38,707 bases of DNA from Methanosarcinales archaeon (GCA_030625165.1 DAOURL010000003.1:1-38707); one strand, 5' to 3'. Shown: positions 24,447 to 33,973, counted from the stretch's first letter. The notes: generated from the letters alone by a model not told the origin. Made by a program: numbers and translations.

Positions 24447-25766
24447 ATGACAACTACCACTCTCACGCTATCCGAACTCAACAAACTGCTCGAGAACGTG
24501 CTTGAACTGAAAGGCGTTACGATAGAGGGGGATATCGAGATCGAATTTGAGGGCGGAGGCGGCGGTCAGGAAGTGCTGCAAGTGGCTGGATATGAGCTCG
24601 CGCAGATCGCGGCGCGGTTGAATAACGTCACAGGTATGATGGGGTTTCCGGCAGGGCAGGTGCTGCCCGCCATGCAGCCGATGACGTTGCCACCCCAGGT
24701 ACAGTCCCGGATCCCGCAGGAGTTAATTCCAGCCTCCTTTGACGTGGACCCGGTCTCTGAGTGGAAGCACGGGATCGAGGAGGTTGTGCTCGGTGCAACA
24801 TCCTCTGACGGCGGCACACGCAAAACGACGGTCACACTTGGCGGCGAACATGCGCTGCCGTTCTACTTCGATGCGCCGATGCCGAATCCGAATTACGTCT
24901 CGATCGATGTCTTTGACATGCCCATCGGAATGGCACGCGCTGTGCGCATGAACTACGAGGATGTACTCGAAAGCCCGGCTGAGTGGGCAAAGAAGGTGGT
25001 CTCGAAGTTCGGCGCGGATATGGTCACGATCCACCTGATAAGCACCGACCCATCGATCAAGGACACGCCTGCATCAGAGGCGGCGAAGGTGGTCGAGGAT
25101 GTCTTGCAGGCGGTAGACGTCCCGCTCATCATCGGGGGCTCCGGGAATCCGGATAAGGATCCCGAGGTTCTTGAGAAGGCGGCAGAGGCTGCCGAAGGCG
25201 AGCGGTGCCTGATCGCGTCTGCAAACTTAAACATGGACTACCAGCGGATCGCAGCCGCGGCAAAGGAGTATGGTCATGCGATCCTCTCGTGGACGCAGCT
25301 CGAGATCAATGCGCAGAAGGAACTCAACCGCAAACTGATGAAACAGTGCAACATCGAGCGTTGTGACATCGTGATGGATCCGACAACCGCGGCGCTTGGT
25401 TATGGTCTCGATTACGCATACTCAAACATCGAGCGCATCCGGCTCGCAGGGTTAATCGGCGACCAAGAACTGAACTTCCCGATGTCGTCAGGAACCACGA
25501 ACGCGTGGGGCGCGAGAGAGTCGTGGATGGCGGTCTCGCCACTCAAGGAGGACTCGGACTGGGGACCCCGCGAATACAGGGGACCGATCTGGGAGATCAC
25601 GACGGGACTAGCGCTTGCGCTTGCTGGCGTTGACCTCTTCATGATGATGCATCCGACATCGGTTCAGGTACTAAAGTCTGTGACCGGCATGTTGCGCGGC
25701 GGCGATGGCGGCGCGGATGTTGCTGCGGACGTCCCGGACTGGGTTGGGATGATGATTGAGGGGTGA
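24447..25766 (+). CDS. cdhD: Acetyl-CoA decarbonylase/synthase, delta subunit (corrinoid Fe-S protein small subunit)
   Basis: CdhD pairs with CdhE to form the corrinoid protein that carries the methyl group between tetrahydromethanopterin and acetyl-CoA synthase. The 439-residue protein has family landmarks: [24 protein letters not shown] near residue 130, [91 protein letters not shown] and the C-terminal [20 protein letters not shown]. The TIM-barrel region looks complete. In relatives cdhD usually neighbours cdhE and the rest of the cluster; here no other cdh gene is present. An upstream TATA box suggests a leaderless mRNA. Confidence 0.96.
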   Translation: MTTTTLTLSELNKLLENVLELKGVTIEGDIEIEFEGGGGGQEVLQVAGYELAQIAARLNNVTGMMGFPAGQVLPAMQPMTLPPQVQSRIPQELIPASFDVDPVSEWKHGIEEVVLGATSSDGGTRKTTVTLGGEHALPFYFDAPMPNPNYVSIDVFDMPIGMARAVRMNYEDVLESPAEWAKKVVSKFGADMVTIHLISTDPSIKDTPASEAAKVVEDVLQAVDVPLIIGGSGNPDKDPEVLEKAAEAAEGERCLIASANLNMDYQRIAAAAKEYGHAILSWTQLEINAQKELNRKLMKQCNIERCDIVMDPTTAALGYGLDYAYSNIERIRLAGLIGDQELNFPMSSGTTNAWGARESWMAVSPLKEDSDWGPREYRGPIWEITTGLALALAGVDLFMMMHPTSVQVLKSVTGMLRGGDGGADVAADVPDWVGMMIEG

Positions 25767-26300
25767 AACTTCCGCGCAAGCATTGTGGTGTCGTCCCATC
25801 CGCTGTTACAGAATATTCCGTGAACCCGGGCTTATTGCCCGAGTTGTGGATAAAATCGTTGGAACTCAAGTTAATGGCTGTGCCGCTGCTGTGCAGCTTG
25901 GTCTGATAATCGGCATTCAAGTCATACACTTGACCCGCGTGTCGAACGATACCATTTCACGATTCGCAGCAGGCATTCTCAGAGGTTGATGGACTGAAGT
26001 GTGCAGCCCTGGTGAAAAAGGGCTGCACAGTCACAACCACGCGAACGGATTAAAAAAGGGACGTGGTAATAATCATCATGATGTTACATCAATATAAAGG
26101 AATTTGTGGAGAGGATGTCACGTTCGCCCCACCGACGCTGCCTGAATGTCCATCCTGTCGGCTATTCTATCACCGGGACATTCGGGTTGTGCCCACTCAC
26201 ATAAAAACCCGTTTCCGTGCGTGGGCGTCAACGCCAGAAGGCACGACAACCCCTTATGAATCAAAACCTTTATCCCACAGACATTAGAGACTGGTATACA
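25767..26300. other. Intergenic region between cdhD and rpoA1 with one hairpin
   Basis: No recognised gene in 534 nt; the ORF at 25756-25989 shows no family features and starts inside cdhD. The stretch has a strong hairpin at 26001-26028 and the rpoA1 TATA box near 26268. Confidence 0.45.
26001..26028 (+). terminator. 10-bp perfect hairpin after cdhD
   Basis: GTGCAGCCCT (26001-26010) and AGGGCTGCAC (26019-26028) form a perfect stem with an 8-nt loop, extended by one T-A pair. No T run follows directly, so it may stabilise the 3' end or bind a regulator rather than act as an intrinsic terminator. Confidence 0.5.
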
Positions 26301-28934
26301 ATGAAACAGATCAGTGCTCCAAAGAGAATCTCAAGGATAAAATTCGGCTTAATCTCACCGCGGGAATATCGGAATATGAGCGTCACCAGAATTATCACGG
26401 CAGATACTTATGATGAGGATGGTTTTCCGATCGATATGGGGCTCATGGATCCCAGACTCGGCGTCATCGATCCGGGATTGCGATGCAAAACCTGCAACGG
26501 AAGGGCTGGGGAGTGCCCGGGTCATTTTGGGCACATAGAACTGGTGGCACCCTGCGTGCACGTCGGGTTTGCCAAGCAGATACGGAATCTGCTCAGGAGT
26601 ACGTGCAGAAGTTGCAGCCGACTGCTTCTGGATGCAGGGCGGAAGAAAGAGTATATCGAGCAGATCTCGGCTCGGAGGAGTCAAGGGCAGACCATCGATT
26701 CACCGGTTGAACATGTCTTTGCCGAGGCGAGCAAGGTCGAAGTGTGCCCGTACTGCGGCGAGCACCAACTGAAGATCACGTACGAAAAACCGACCACGTA
26801 TTATGAGGACGGGGACAAACAGCTTCCAAGCGATATCAGGAATTGGTTCGAGCACATACCGGATGAAGATCTTCCTGTCTTTGGTATGGACCCGAACAAC
26901 GCGCGCCCCGAATGGATGATCCTGACGGTGCTGCCTGTGCCGCCGGTCACTGTGCGCCCGTCGATCACACTCCAGACAGGGCAGCGAAGCGAGGACGATC
27001 TGACACACAAACTCGTTGATATTATCAGGATAAACCAGAGGTTCCAGGAGAATAAGGAAGCGGGCGCGCCGCAGTTGATCATTGAGGATCTCTGGGAACT
27101 CTTGCAGTATCATGTAACCACTTTTATGGACAACAGCGTCTCAGGGATACCTCCGGCAAGGCATAGGAGCGGAAGACCCTTGAAGACCCTGTCCCAGCGC
27201 CTGAAAGGGAAGGAAGGGCGGTTCAGGGGCAGTCTCTCTGGCAAGCGTGTCAATTTCAGCGCGAGGACTGTTATCTCGCCGGATCCTAACCTGTCGATCA
27301 ACGAGGTCGGCATTCCTGAGGCGATTGCAAAAGAACTGACAGTCACGTTTAAGGTTGTGCCGAGAAACATCGAGGAACTCAGGGAGTACGTGCGCCGCGG
27401 TCCGACCAATCACCCGGGCGCGAACTACGTGGTCCGGACAGATGGGCACAGACTGCGGATCAGCGATACGACCCGCGAGGAGATTGCGGATATGCTCGAA
27501 TACGGATGGTTCGTGGACCGGCACCTCAAGGAGGGCGACATCGTGCTCTTCAACAGGCAGCCGTCGCTTCACAAGATGAGCATCATGGCGCACGAGGTCA
27601 GGGTCATGCCCGGAAAGACGTTCCGGTTAAATCCAGCGGTATGCCCGCCGTACAACGCTGATTTCGATGGCGATGAGATGAATCTTCACGTACAGCAGAA
27701 CGAAGAGGCAAGGGCAGAGGCAGCGATACTGATGCGGGTTCAGGAGAACATCCTCTCGCCACGATTTGGCGGTCCGATCATCGGCGGAATACACGATCAC
27801 ATAACAGGCATGTTCCTATTGACGCGTGAGAAAGCGATCGACAAGAACAGCGCACTCGAGATCCTGCGGAAATCAGGGGTGCGCGACCTGCCGCAGCCTG
27901 ACCATATCGAGGATGGCACCCCATACTGGACCGGAAAGCAGATATTCAGCCAGATTCTACCGGAAGGGTTAAACCTCGAATACAATGCAGAGATATGCGA
28001 GGAATGTGATGAATGCAAGAAGGAGAACTGCCCGAACGATGCGTATGTCGTCATAAGTAATGGGGAACTGCTCTGTGGGACCATCGATGAGAAATCGATC
28101 GGCGCGTTCAAGGGAAAGATCGTAAACAAGATCGTCAGGGAGTTCGGGACTGCTGCCGGGGCAGCGTTTATTGACAATATGACAAACCTTGCGATCCGGG
28201 GCATCATGTATCACGGATTCAGTTTCGGAATCGATGATGAGGATATCCCGAAAGAGGCGGTCAAACAGATACAGGAGATCAATAAGGACGCGATGTACGG
28301 AAAGGAGAGCATCGCAAGTCTGATCGACAAGTATGAACATAAAGAGCTTGAGTCGCTGCCCGGGCGAAGCAGCGAAGAGACGCTTGAGCTTCGGATCATG
28401 CAGATTCTCGGAAGGGTTCGTGACGAGGCTGGCGACAAGGCGGGATTGCATCTTGGTATCGATAACTCTGCTGTTGCGATGGCGGTTTCAGGAGCCCGTG
28501 GCTCGATGCTGAATCTTGCACAGATGGCTGCGTGTGTCGGACAGCAGTCGGTGCGGGGTGCCCGCATCCAGCGGGGGTACTCCGGTAGAACGCTTCCACA
28601 TTTCAAGAAAGGGGATCGCGGCGCAGAGGCGCACGGATTTGTACAGGCATCGTATAAGAGCGGGCTTTCTCCGGTCGAGTATTTCTTCCACGCCATCGGT
28701 GGCAGGGAGGGTCTCGTGGACACTGCTGTCAGGACGTCCCAGTCAGGGTATCTCCAGCGTAGGATGGTGAATGCGCTTCAGGATCTGGAGGCGCAGCATG
28801 ACGGCACGGTCAGGGACACCCGTGGCATGATCGTGCAGGCAAAATACGGCGAGGACGGAGTTGACCCGTCACGCGGCTTCGATCGTTACCACATACAGCG
28901 AATCGTAAAGGACGTGATGGAGGCACCAGAATGA
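26301..28934 (+). CDS. rpoA1: DNA-directed RNA polymerase subunit A'
   Basis: A' is the N-terminal two-thirds of the largest polymerase subunit and holds the catalytic aspartates. From ATG 26301 it has 877 residues, normal for the family; the track's 26217 start is unsupported. It shows the clamp zinc site CKTCNGRAGECPGHFGH near residue 57, a second zinc site CRSCSRLLL, the active site NADFDGDEMNLHV near 450, RQPSLHKMSIMAHEVRVMPG just before it, and the bridge-helix region VDTAVRTSQSGYLQRRMVNA near 815. A TATA-like ACCTTTATCCC lies about 30 nt upstream, suggesting a leaderless transcript. rpoA2 follows with a 4-nt overlap. rpoH and rpoB are not upstream. Confidence 0.98.
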   Translation: MKQISAPKRISRIKFGLISPREYRNMSVTRIITADTYDEDGFPIDMGLMDPRLGVIDPGLRCKTCNGRAGECPGHFGHIELVAPCVHVGFAKQIRNLLRSTCRSCSRLLLDAGRKKEYIEQISARRSQGQTIDSPVEHVFAEASKVEVCPYCGEHQLKITYEKPTTYYEDGDKQLPSDIRNWFEHIPDEDLPVFGMDPNNARPEWMILTVLPVPPVTVRPSITLQTGQRSEDDLTHKLVDIIRINQRFQENKEAGAPQLIIEDLWELLQYHVTTFMDNSVSGIPPARHRSGRPLKTLSQRLKGKEGRFRGSLSGKRVNFSARTVISPDPNLSINEVGIPEAIAKELTVTFKVVPRNIEELREYVRRGPTNHPGANYVVRTDGHRLRISDTTREEIADMLEYGWFVDRHLKEGDIVLFNRQPSLHKMSIMAHEVRVMPGKTFRLNPAVCPPYNADFDGDEMNLHVQQNEEARAEAAILMRVQENILSPRFGGPIIGGIHDHITGMFLLTREKAIDKNSALEILRKSGVRDLPQPDHIEDGTPYWTGKQIFSQILPEGLNLEYNAEICEECDECKKENCPNDAYVVISNGELLCGTIDEKSIGAFKGKIVNKIVREFGTAAGAAFIDNMTNLAIRGIMYHGFSFGIDDEDIPKEAVKQIQEINKDAMYGKESIASLIDKYEHKELESLPGRSSEETLELRIMQILGRVRDEAGDKAGLHLGIDNSAVAMAVSGARGSMLNLAQMAACVGQQSVRGARIQRGYSGRTLPHFKKGDRGAEAHGFVQASYKSGLSPVEYFFHAIGGREGLVDTAVRTSQSGYLQRRMVNALQDLEAQHDGTVRDTRGMIVQAKYGEDGVDPSRGFDRYHIQRIVKDVMEAPE

Positions 28935-30067
28935 CCGTAACAGCAGATAGTATCGAGAAGAGTGTAAGCGCGCTCTCATTGCCGCCAAAGATCAGGGATA
29001 CCCTTCGAGAGGAGCTCCTGGAAGTCAAACCGACCAGGAAACAACTGGATGAGATCATCGACCACGTTATGAGCGGGTATGCGGCTGCTTGCATCGAGCC
29101 GTGTGATCCGGTCGGAGTGGTTGCCGCGCAGTCGATAGGCGAACCCGGGACGCAGATGACGATGCGTACCTTCCATTACGCTGGTGTCGCCGAGATCAAC
29201 GTAACGCTCGGGCTCCCGAGGTTGATCGAGATCCTTGATGCGCGAAAGAATCCGAGTACACCGGTGATGACCGTATATCTGAGAGACGGCGCAAGCAAAA
29301 AGAAAGCCCATGATGTTGCATGGGAGCTCCAGAAGACGACCATCGCAGATCTGGGCGGAATTATTACAGACCGCGCAAATTTGGTGATCTTAATCGAAGT
29401 GGATGAGGATACCCTGTATGAACGAGACCTGACACTATCCGACATCATCGAAAAACTCGAAGCCAAACTAAAGATCCCGATCGAGGTGGAGGGGTACACG
29501 CTCAGCCTCAGTCCGAAGGAGTCCAATCTTGGTTCGCTGGTGCAGTTGGGCAGGAATCTTAAGAAAGTACTGATCAAAGGCATTGAGGCGATCCCAAGGG
29601 TGGTTATACAGAAGGAAGGTCTTGAATACGTGCTCTATACCGAAGGCACGGCACTTCAGGAGGTTTTCGATATCGAGGGCGTCGACCCTGCCCGAACGAT
29701 CTCCAACCACCCCGGCGAGATGTGCGAGGTCTTCGGGATCGAGGCTGCCAGAAACTCAATTGTAAAGGAGATCATGGAGACACTGCGCGAACAGGGGTTA
29801 AACGTGGATGTAAAACACATCATGCTCGCATCAGACATGATGACCTGCGACGGAGAGGTCAAGCAGATCGGAAGGCACGGACTATCCGGCGAGAAGGCGA
29901 GCATCCTCGCTCGGGCTGCATTCGAGGTGACCGTGAATCACCTGATCGACGCCGGCATACGCGGTGAGATCGATGAGTTAAGCGGCGTCACCGAGAACGT
30001 AATCGTCGGGCAGCCGATCAATCTCGGAACCGGGGATGTGCATCTGGTCGCAAAGCCGCCTGCGTGA
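28931..30067 (+). CDS. rpoA2: DNA-directed RNA polymerase subunit A''
   Basis: A'' is the C-terminal third of the split archaeal largest subunit and supplies the trigger loop and jaw. The 378-residue product has VGVVAAQSIGEPGTQMTMRTFHYAGVAE, the trigger-loop block, near residue 60, then LGLPRLIEILDARKNPSTP, and ends with GEIDELSGVTENVIVGQPI and NLGTGDVHLV. Its ATG overlaps the rpoA1 stop (ATGA at 28931). The usual archaeal followers (L30e, NusA-like protein, S12, S7) are absent; a minus-strand zinc-ribbon gene comes next. Confidence 0.98.
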   Translation: MTVTADSIEKSVSALSLPPKIRDTLREELLEVKPTRKQLDEIIDHVMSGYAAACIEPCDPVGVVAAQSIGEPGTQMTMRTFHYAGVAEINVTLGLPRLIEILDARKNPSTPVMTVYLRDGASKKKAHDVAWELQKTTIADLGGIITDRANLVILIEVDEDTLYERDLTLSDIIEKLEAKLKIPIEVEGYTLSLSPKESNLGSLVQLGRNLKKVLIKGIEAIPRVVIQKEGLEYVLYTEGTALQEVFDIEGVDPARTISNHPGEMCEVFGIEAARNSIVKEIMETLREQGLNVDVKHIMLASDMMTCDGEVKQIGRHGLSGEKASILARAAFEVTVNHLIDAGIRGEIDELSGVTENVIVGQPINLGTGDVHLVAKPPA

Positions 30068-30088
30068 GTTCATAGTTCCATTTCAGGT

Positions 30089-30217
30089 TCAGGTCCGCGC
30101 TACATTCTCGCTCCCACACTGTGGACAGGTGACCGGAATGAAGTTCGGATCTGCTTGGAACGTGAACCCACACACACCGCATACGAAGTAGACCAGTGAC
30201 TGATCAATATCATCCAT
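30089..30217 (-). CDS. 42-residue zinc-ribbon protein
   Basis: This ORF is shorter than the track cutoff. From ATG 30217 it reads MDDIDQSLVYFVCGVCGFTF and continues to CPQCGSENVART before TGA. Two CxxC knuckles about 16 residues apart form a rubredoxin-like or RNA-polymerase-type zinc ribbon. A TATA-like TTTATATACC lies about 25 nt before the ATG (30237-30248 on the plus strand), as expected for a leaderless gene. It is convergent with rpoA2, 21 nt from its stop. The function is unknown; small ribbons of this kind often bind nucleic acid or act in electron transfer. Confidence 0.75.
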   Translation of the reverse strand: MDDIDQSLVYFVCGVCGFTFQADPNFIPVTCPQCGSENVART

Positions 30218-30324
30218 GGTAATTATTATTGCGTGGTGGTATATAAATGTTGTTATCAGGGCGGGGGTTCACGACTCCCCGCTTCACCCAAGCGTTTAAT
30301 ATATCAGGTGTCGCACCAACTTTC

Positions 30325-30465
30325 ATGGAACCATGCAGGGCATGCTACAAAGAATGTGGAACTATAAGATTGTGCAAGAACGAACCCCTGCCGCTCGGAG
30401 AGGTCAATTTCGAGTTGATGGAAGGATTTGAATACTCGATGGCTGAATGGATGGCTTACCTGTAA
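30325..30465 (+). CDS. 46-residue Cys-rich small protein upstream of ccmC
   Basis: From ATG 30325 the product has four cysteines in its first 17 residues (MEPCRACYKECGTIRLCKNE) and an acidic C-terminus, EVNFELMEGFEYSMAEWMAY. The box TTTAATATATC (30295-30305) is centred about 25 nt upstream, which supports this start over the longer track ORF from 30247. It ends 2 nt before ccmC and should be on the same transcript. No family recognised; the cysteines could bind metal or heme-related ligands. It has no membrane segment, so it does not look like CcmD. Confidence 0.6.
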   Translation: MEPCRACYKECGTIRLCKNEPLPLGEVNFELMEGFEYSMAEWMAYL

Positions 30466-30467
30466 AT

Positions 30468-31142
30468 ATGAATAAACGCAACATATTCTACCTGATAACC
30501 GCTGTAGTCCTGATCGCGGCGACCTACATGGTCTTCACGAGCCCAGCGATCAACCCGGGCGAACGCCCGACGCTATTGAGCGATGACGAATGGCAAAACC
30601 GGGTCCAGAGTTACAGGGTATTCTATTTCCATGTCCCGCTCGCATGGGTTTCATATCTAGCGTTCTTTCTGGTATTCATCGCGAGCATCAGGTATCTCCA
30701 AACATCTCATGTAAAATGGGATGTCTATGCAGCATCTTCTGCTGAAATTGGAGCTGTTTTCTGCGCTCTCAATCTCCTAAGCGGTATGCTGTGGGCAAAG
30801 GGAGCGTGGGGGATCTACTGGGACTGGACTCCACGCCTTACCTTTCAACTCATCTTGTTTTTGCTTTATGTATCGTACATAACATTGCGGCGTGCGATGG
30901 AGTCAGAGAGCCGTGCACGCTCATCTGCGGTATTCGGAATCATAGCATTCGCCGCGGTACCGATGAGTTACCTCTCGATCAAACTCTGGCCTCCGTTGTA
31001 TCATCCCGACCTGACAGGTGAGGGTGGCGGCATCGATAGCCCGATCATCGTGTACACGCTCCTCATTAATATATTAGCATACACATTATTATACCTCTCG
31101 CTGCTCACCATCAGGATGGATAATGAACGCGCTCTATCATGA
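30468..31142 (+). CDS. ccmC: Heme exporter / cytochrome c maturation protein CcmC
   Basis: CcmC holds heme at the outer membrane face and passes it to CcmE during cytochrome c assembly. The 224-residue protein has six likely membrane segments, beginning FYLITAVVLIAATYMVF. It carries the WWD-type motif GAWGIYWDWTPRLTF near residue 110 and two outer histidines that ligate heme, in YFHVPLAWVSY near 55 and LYHPDLTG near 180. The start ATG 30468 follows the Cys-rich gene by 2 nt; the track's 30447 start lies inside that gene. CcmE, CcmF and CcmA/B are not in the window. Its presence implies c-type cytochromes, found in cytochrome-bearing methanogens and methane or alkane oxidisers. Confidence 0.9.
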   Translation: MNKRNIFYLITAVVLIAATYMVFTSPAINPGERPTLLSDDEWQNRVQSYRVFYFHVPLAWVSYLAFFLVFIASIRYLQTSHVKWDVYAASSAEIGAVFCALNLLSGMLWAKGAWGIYWDWTPRLTFQLILFLLYVSYITLRRAMESESRARSSAVFGIIAFAAVPMSYLSIKLWPPLYHPDLTGEGGGIDSPIIVYTLLINILAYTLLYLSLLTIRMDNERALS

Positions 31143-31192
31143 ATCCGCATCTTCTCGTAATCCTTAATTACAACCGCGCTTAAGTCTCTACC

Positions 31193-32803
31193 ATGCCAGT
31201 AATCACCCTCTATTACACCGATCTTGAGAATCTGATCGGGACGGATCGGGATACGATACAGGGCCGCATCCCGATGATCGGTGCCGACATCGAGCGCGTA
31301 TATGACGATTACGTGGATATCGAGTTCTTTCCTGACCGCCCTGACCTCTACAGCGTCGAAGGCGTAGCCCGGGCTATGCGCGGGTTTCTCGATATCGAAA
31401 CAGGCATTCCTGAGTACGAGGTCGGGCAGTCAGGGATTACGATCACATCCGATCACGAAATCGGAAAGATACGCCCGCATCTTGCCTGTGCAGTAGTAAA
31501 GGGCATCAAATTCACCCCATATTCCATAGAGTCGCTGATGAGCCTGCAGGAGGATCTGCACTGGGGAATCGGGCGCAACCGCTCGAAGGTATCGATCGGC
31601 GTTCACGATCTCGACCGTGTGACTCCGCCGTTCGAGTACATCGCAGCAGACCCTTCCTTCGAATTTGTCCCTCTCGATTTCGATGTCCCGATGTCGATGG
31701 ATGAGATTCTCACAGAGCATCCGAAAGGGGTTAAATTCGCACATCTCGTCGAAAAATTCGATAAATACCCTCTGATTCTCGATTCTCTCGGAAACGTGCT
31801 ATCATTTCCGCCGATCATCAACGGGACACTAACACGCGTGAGAGACGAGACTGAAGACCTGTTCATTGAGGTTACCGGCACGGACAAATCCGTATCTGTT
31901 GCACTAAACATCGTAACAACCGCACTTGCTGAACGCGGCGGGAAGATCGAGTCTGTGCAAATACAGACCCCTGAAACCGGATGCACGACACCGAACCTCG
32001 ATCCTGTAACGCGCCGGATCGCGGTCGGCGATGCAAACGCTCTGCTCGGGCTGAATATTAGCCGCGACCAGATCATGCAGTGCCTCAGGAGGATGCGTTT
32101 TGGAGCGGTACACTTTCGGGACGATGCGATCGAGGTGAGCGTGCCCGCGTACCGTGCAGACATCATGCATGACTATGACATATTCGAGGATGTTGCGATC
32201 GGGTATGGGTACGAAAGAATCGCGCCCCTACTTCCTGAGACGATGACCATCGGAGAAGAGCACCACATATCCCTTGTAAAGGCAGGTCTTCGCGATATCA
32301 TGGTGGGGCTTGGTTTTTACGAAGTCATGCCGTTTACGCTAACAAGCGAGACCGTGCATTTCGAGAAGATGCAGAGACCGCACACAAGCGCCACACAGGT
32401 CATGCACCCGATCACAATAGAGCAGACGATGCTGCGCACGACGATCCTTCCGAACTTGCTTGAGATACTCTCGTTTAACCAGCACCGGGAACTGCCGCAG
32501 CGCATCTTCGAGGTCGGGGATGTGGTTGCTCGCGGCAGGAATGCTGTTCATCTTGCCGCGGTCGCAATCGACCCACATGCGAACTTCAGCGAGATCAGGT
32601 CAATGGTGGATGCTGTGATGCACGAACGGGTGGTTGCTTACGAGATCGCCGAGTCGGATGATCCTGCGTTCATCGAGGGCAGGCGTGCCGACATCATCGC
32701 TGGCGGCAGGCGTGCCGGAGTCTTTGGGGAGGTGCATCCCGGGGTGATACTGAACTTCGGACTGGACCAGCCGATCATCGGGTTTGAGATGGGGGGGCTG
32801 TGA
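31193..32803 (+). CDS. pheT: Phenylalanyl-tRNA synthetase beta subunit
   Basis: PheT is the beta subunit of the heterotetrameric enzyme that charges tRNA-Phe. The 536-residue archaeal-type protein has the B3/B4 domain ([52 protein letters not shown]), the B5 domain with [20 protein letters not shown] near residue 325, and the catalytic-like core with [10 protein letters not shown] and [12 protein letters not shown]. It lacks the tRNA-binding EMAP domain of bacterial PheT, as expected. CTTAATTAC is centred about 26 nt before the ATG, so it is probably leaderless. pheS is not adjacent. It lies 50 nt after ccmC. Confidence 0.97.
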   Translation: MPVITLYYTDLENLIGTDRDTIQGRIPMIGADIERVYDDYVDIEFFPDRPDLYSVEGVARAMRGFLDIETGIPEYEVGQSGITITSDHEIGKIRPHLACAVVKGIKFTPYSIESLMSLQEDLHWGIGRNRSKVSIGVHDLDRVTPPFEYIAADPSFEFVPLDFDVPMSMDEILTEHPKGVKFAHLVEKFDKYPLILDSLGNVLSFPPIINGTLTRVRDETEDLFIEVTGTDKSVSVALNIVTTALAERGGKIESVQIQTPETGCTTPNLDPVTRRIAVGDANALLGLNISRDQIMQCLRRMRFGAVHFRDDAIEVSVPAYRADIMHDYDIFEDVAIGYGYERIAPLLPETMTIGEEHHISLVKAGLRDIMVGLGFYEVMPFTLTSETVHFEKMQRPHTSATQVMHPITIEQTMLRTTILPNLLEILSFNQHRELPQRIFEVGDVVARGRNAVHLAAVAIDPHANFSEIRSMVDAVMHERVVAYEIAESDDPAFIEGRRADIIAGGRRAGVFGEVHPGVILNFGLDQPIIGFEMGGL

Positions 32804-32850
32804 TCACCCCGGATCTGGCTTTGGGTCTGGCTCATTACAGGCACGCATAC

Positions 32851-32922
32851 ACAACTGATATGGTTGTATCACAAATTACAACTTTTACGGTTGTATAATA
32901 GATTACAACCAACACAGGTTGT
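32851..32922 (+). promoter_or_regulatory. Iterated ACAAC-N7-GTTGT operator array before the satD-like gene
   Basis: Six half-sites alternate in direction: ACAAC at 32851, 32878 and 32905, exactly 27 nt apart, each followed by GTTGT at 32863, 32890 and 32918 (spacers 7, 7 and 8). Read the other way, the pairs also form GGTTGTA-N-TTACAAC palindromes (32862-32882, 32889-32910). The last half-site touches the TATA box. This is the layout of an operator bound cooperatively by a dimeric HTH protein, most simply the neighbouring gene product acting on its own promoter. Confidence 0.8.
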
Positions 32923-32931
32923 TTTTATATG
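32921..32931 (+). promoter_or_regulatory. TATA box of the satD-like operon
   Basis: GTTTTTATATG is centred about 28 nt before the ATG at 32955, with no clear ribosome site, so the mRNA is probably leaderless. The TATA box abuts the last operator half-site. Confidence 0.55.
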
Positions 32932-32954
32932 CGATGGCTGACATAGTATGAACT

Positions 32955-33611
32955 ATGGAACAGAAGCTCTACGTGCTGTTGGGCGATGTTGTCCAATCCC
33001 GCCGGATAAGCGATCGGGAGGATTTTCAAAACAGAGTTGAGGAAACCTGTAAAAAAATAAACGCCCTGTATGCAGAGGATATGTACGCAGATTTCAAAAT
33101 TCTAAAAGGGATCGACGAGATAGGAGGCGTGTTATCGGGTATGTCGAGCGCTTATGGGATTATCGCCACCATATCAGAAGAACTTCACCCAAATTCAATG
33201 CGTTTCGCGCTGGTCTTTGATTACATCGATACTGCCATAGAAACCAGAAACGTAACAAAGATGGACGGCTCCGCATTTCACAAGGCATCGGACATGTTAC
33301 ATAGACTCAAAAGCTCAAAATTGATCTTCGACATGTCTGTCGGCGACACGACAATCGATACCGCAATAGCCGGACAGGTCAATTTAATTTTGCTGCTGAA
33401 GCGAAATTGGTCTGCACGACAGCATCAGGTAGTCAGGGAATATGAACGAACTAAAAATCAATCCGCTGTGGCAGAAAACTTGGGAATAACCCAGCAAGCA
33501 GTCTCAAAAATACTTAACCGTTCGATGTGGAAGGAGATCAAGACAATTGAAGAAAATTTAAGTCTTGTGCTGCGTAATTACCATCAAGCATCGGGAACGG
33601 GATGTAGATGA
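32955..33611 (+). CDS. SatD-like protein with C-terminal helix-turn-helix
   Basis: The 218-residue protein starts LYVLLGDVVQSRRISDREDF, the SatD-family N-terminus. Mid-protein blocks are DFKILKGIDEIGGVLSGMSS near residue 50 and MRFALVFDYIDTAI near 85. The end carries a helix-turn-helix, QVVREYERTKNQSAVAENLG then ITQQAVSKILNRS, near 155-190, like sigma-70 region 4 or Sau3AI-type HTH units. SatD was named from a streptococcal acid-tolerance locus; its biochemical role is unresolved. The HTH makes a DNA-binding role likely, and the operator array at 32851-32922 is the obvious target. The stop overlaps the next ATG by 4 nt. Confidence 0.8.
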   Translation: MEQKLYVLLGDVVQSRRISDREDFQNRVEETCKKINALYAEDMYADFKILKGIDEIGGVLSGMSSAYGIIATISEELHPNSMRFALVFDYIDTAIETRNVTKMDGSAFHKASDMLHRLKSSKLIFDMSVGDTTIDTAIAGQVNLILLLKRNWSARQHQVVREYERTKNQSAVAENLGITQQAVSKILNRSMWKEIKTIEENLSLVLRNYHQASGTGCR

Positions 33612-33973
33612 TGATCGAACACATAAACCCAACCGAAACAGCCATCCTTGTAGGCGGATATGTCGTTTTACTTGCTACAAGCGGGATCGTAGTGAACTTC
33701 ATCCTGTCTGATATCTCAGGAGAACCCATAAGCCGAAAAATTGGCAAGGAAGCGCGTGATACTGGTTTCATAATCGGGAAATGTGAAAACCTGTTGATAC
33801 TTACCTTTGTGATTCTGGACGCATATACAGCGATGTCGGTGATATTCGCTGCAAAAACCATAGTTCGCAGAGACGATATGGCTAAAAATTCATTATTCTT
33901 TCTTGCAGGGACGATGGTTAATGTCACTTATTCGCTGATGGTTGGCTTAATTATAAAACTGCTTATATGTTAA
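33608..33973 (+). CDS. Small membrane protein, partner of the SatD-like protein
   Basis: This 121-residue protein has three or four hydrophobic segments: ETAILVGGYVVLLATSGIVV near the start, LLILTFVILDAYTAMSVIFA near residue 65, and SLFFLAGTMVNVTYSLMVGL then IIKLLI at the end. Between them is a basic loop with SRKIGKEARDTGFIIGKCEN. The pattern GKxEN...LDAYTAMSVIFAAKTIVR resembles the C-terminal part of DUF3307-type membrane proteins that neighbour satD genes in bacteria, here alone as a short gene. It overlaps the satD-like gene by 4 nt (ATGA), so both are made together. Function unknown; I infer a membrane effector or sensor. Confidence 0.72.
   Translation: MMIEHINPTETAILVGGYVVLLATSGIVVNFILSDISGEPISRKIGKEARDTGFIIGKCENLLILTFVILDAYTAMSVIFAAKTIVRRDDMAKNSLFFLAGTMVNVTYSLMVGLIIKLLIC

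Noticed and set aside
25756-25989. 77-residue ORF after cdhD
   Set aside because: It begins inside the cdhD end, has no family features and no ribosome site or promoter at a suitable distance.
26217-26300. 28-residue N-terminal extension of rpoA1 in the track
   Set aside because: The archaeal A' family starts near MKQISAPKRI, and the TATA box lies inside the extension.
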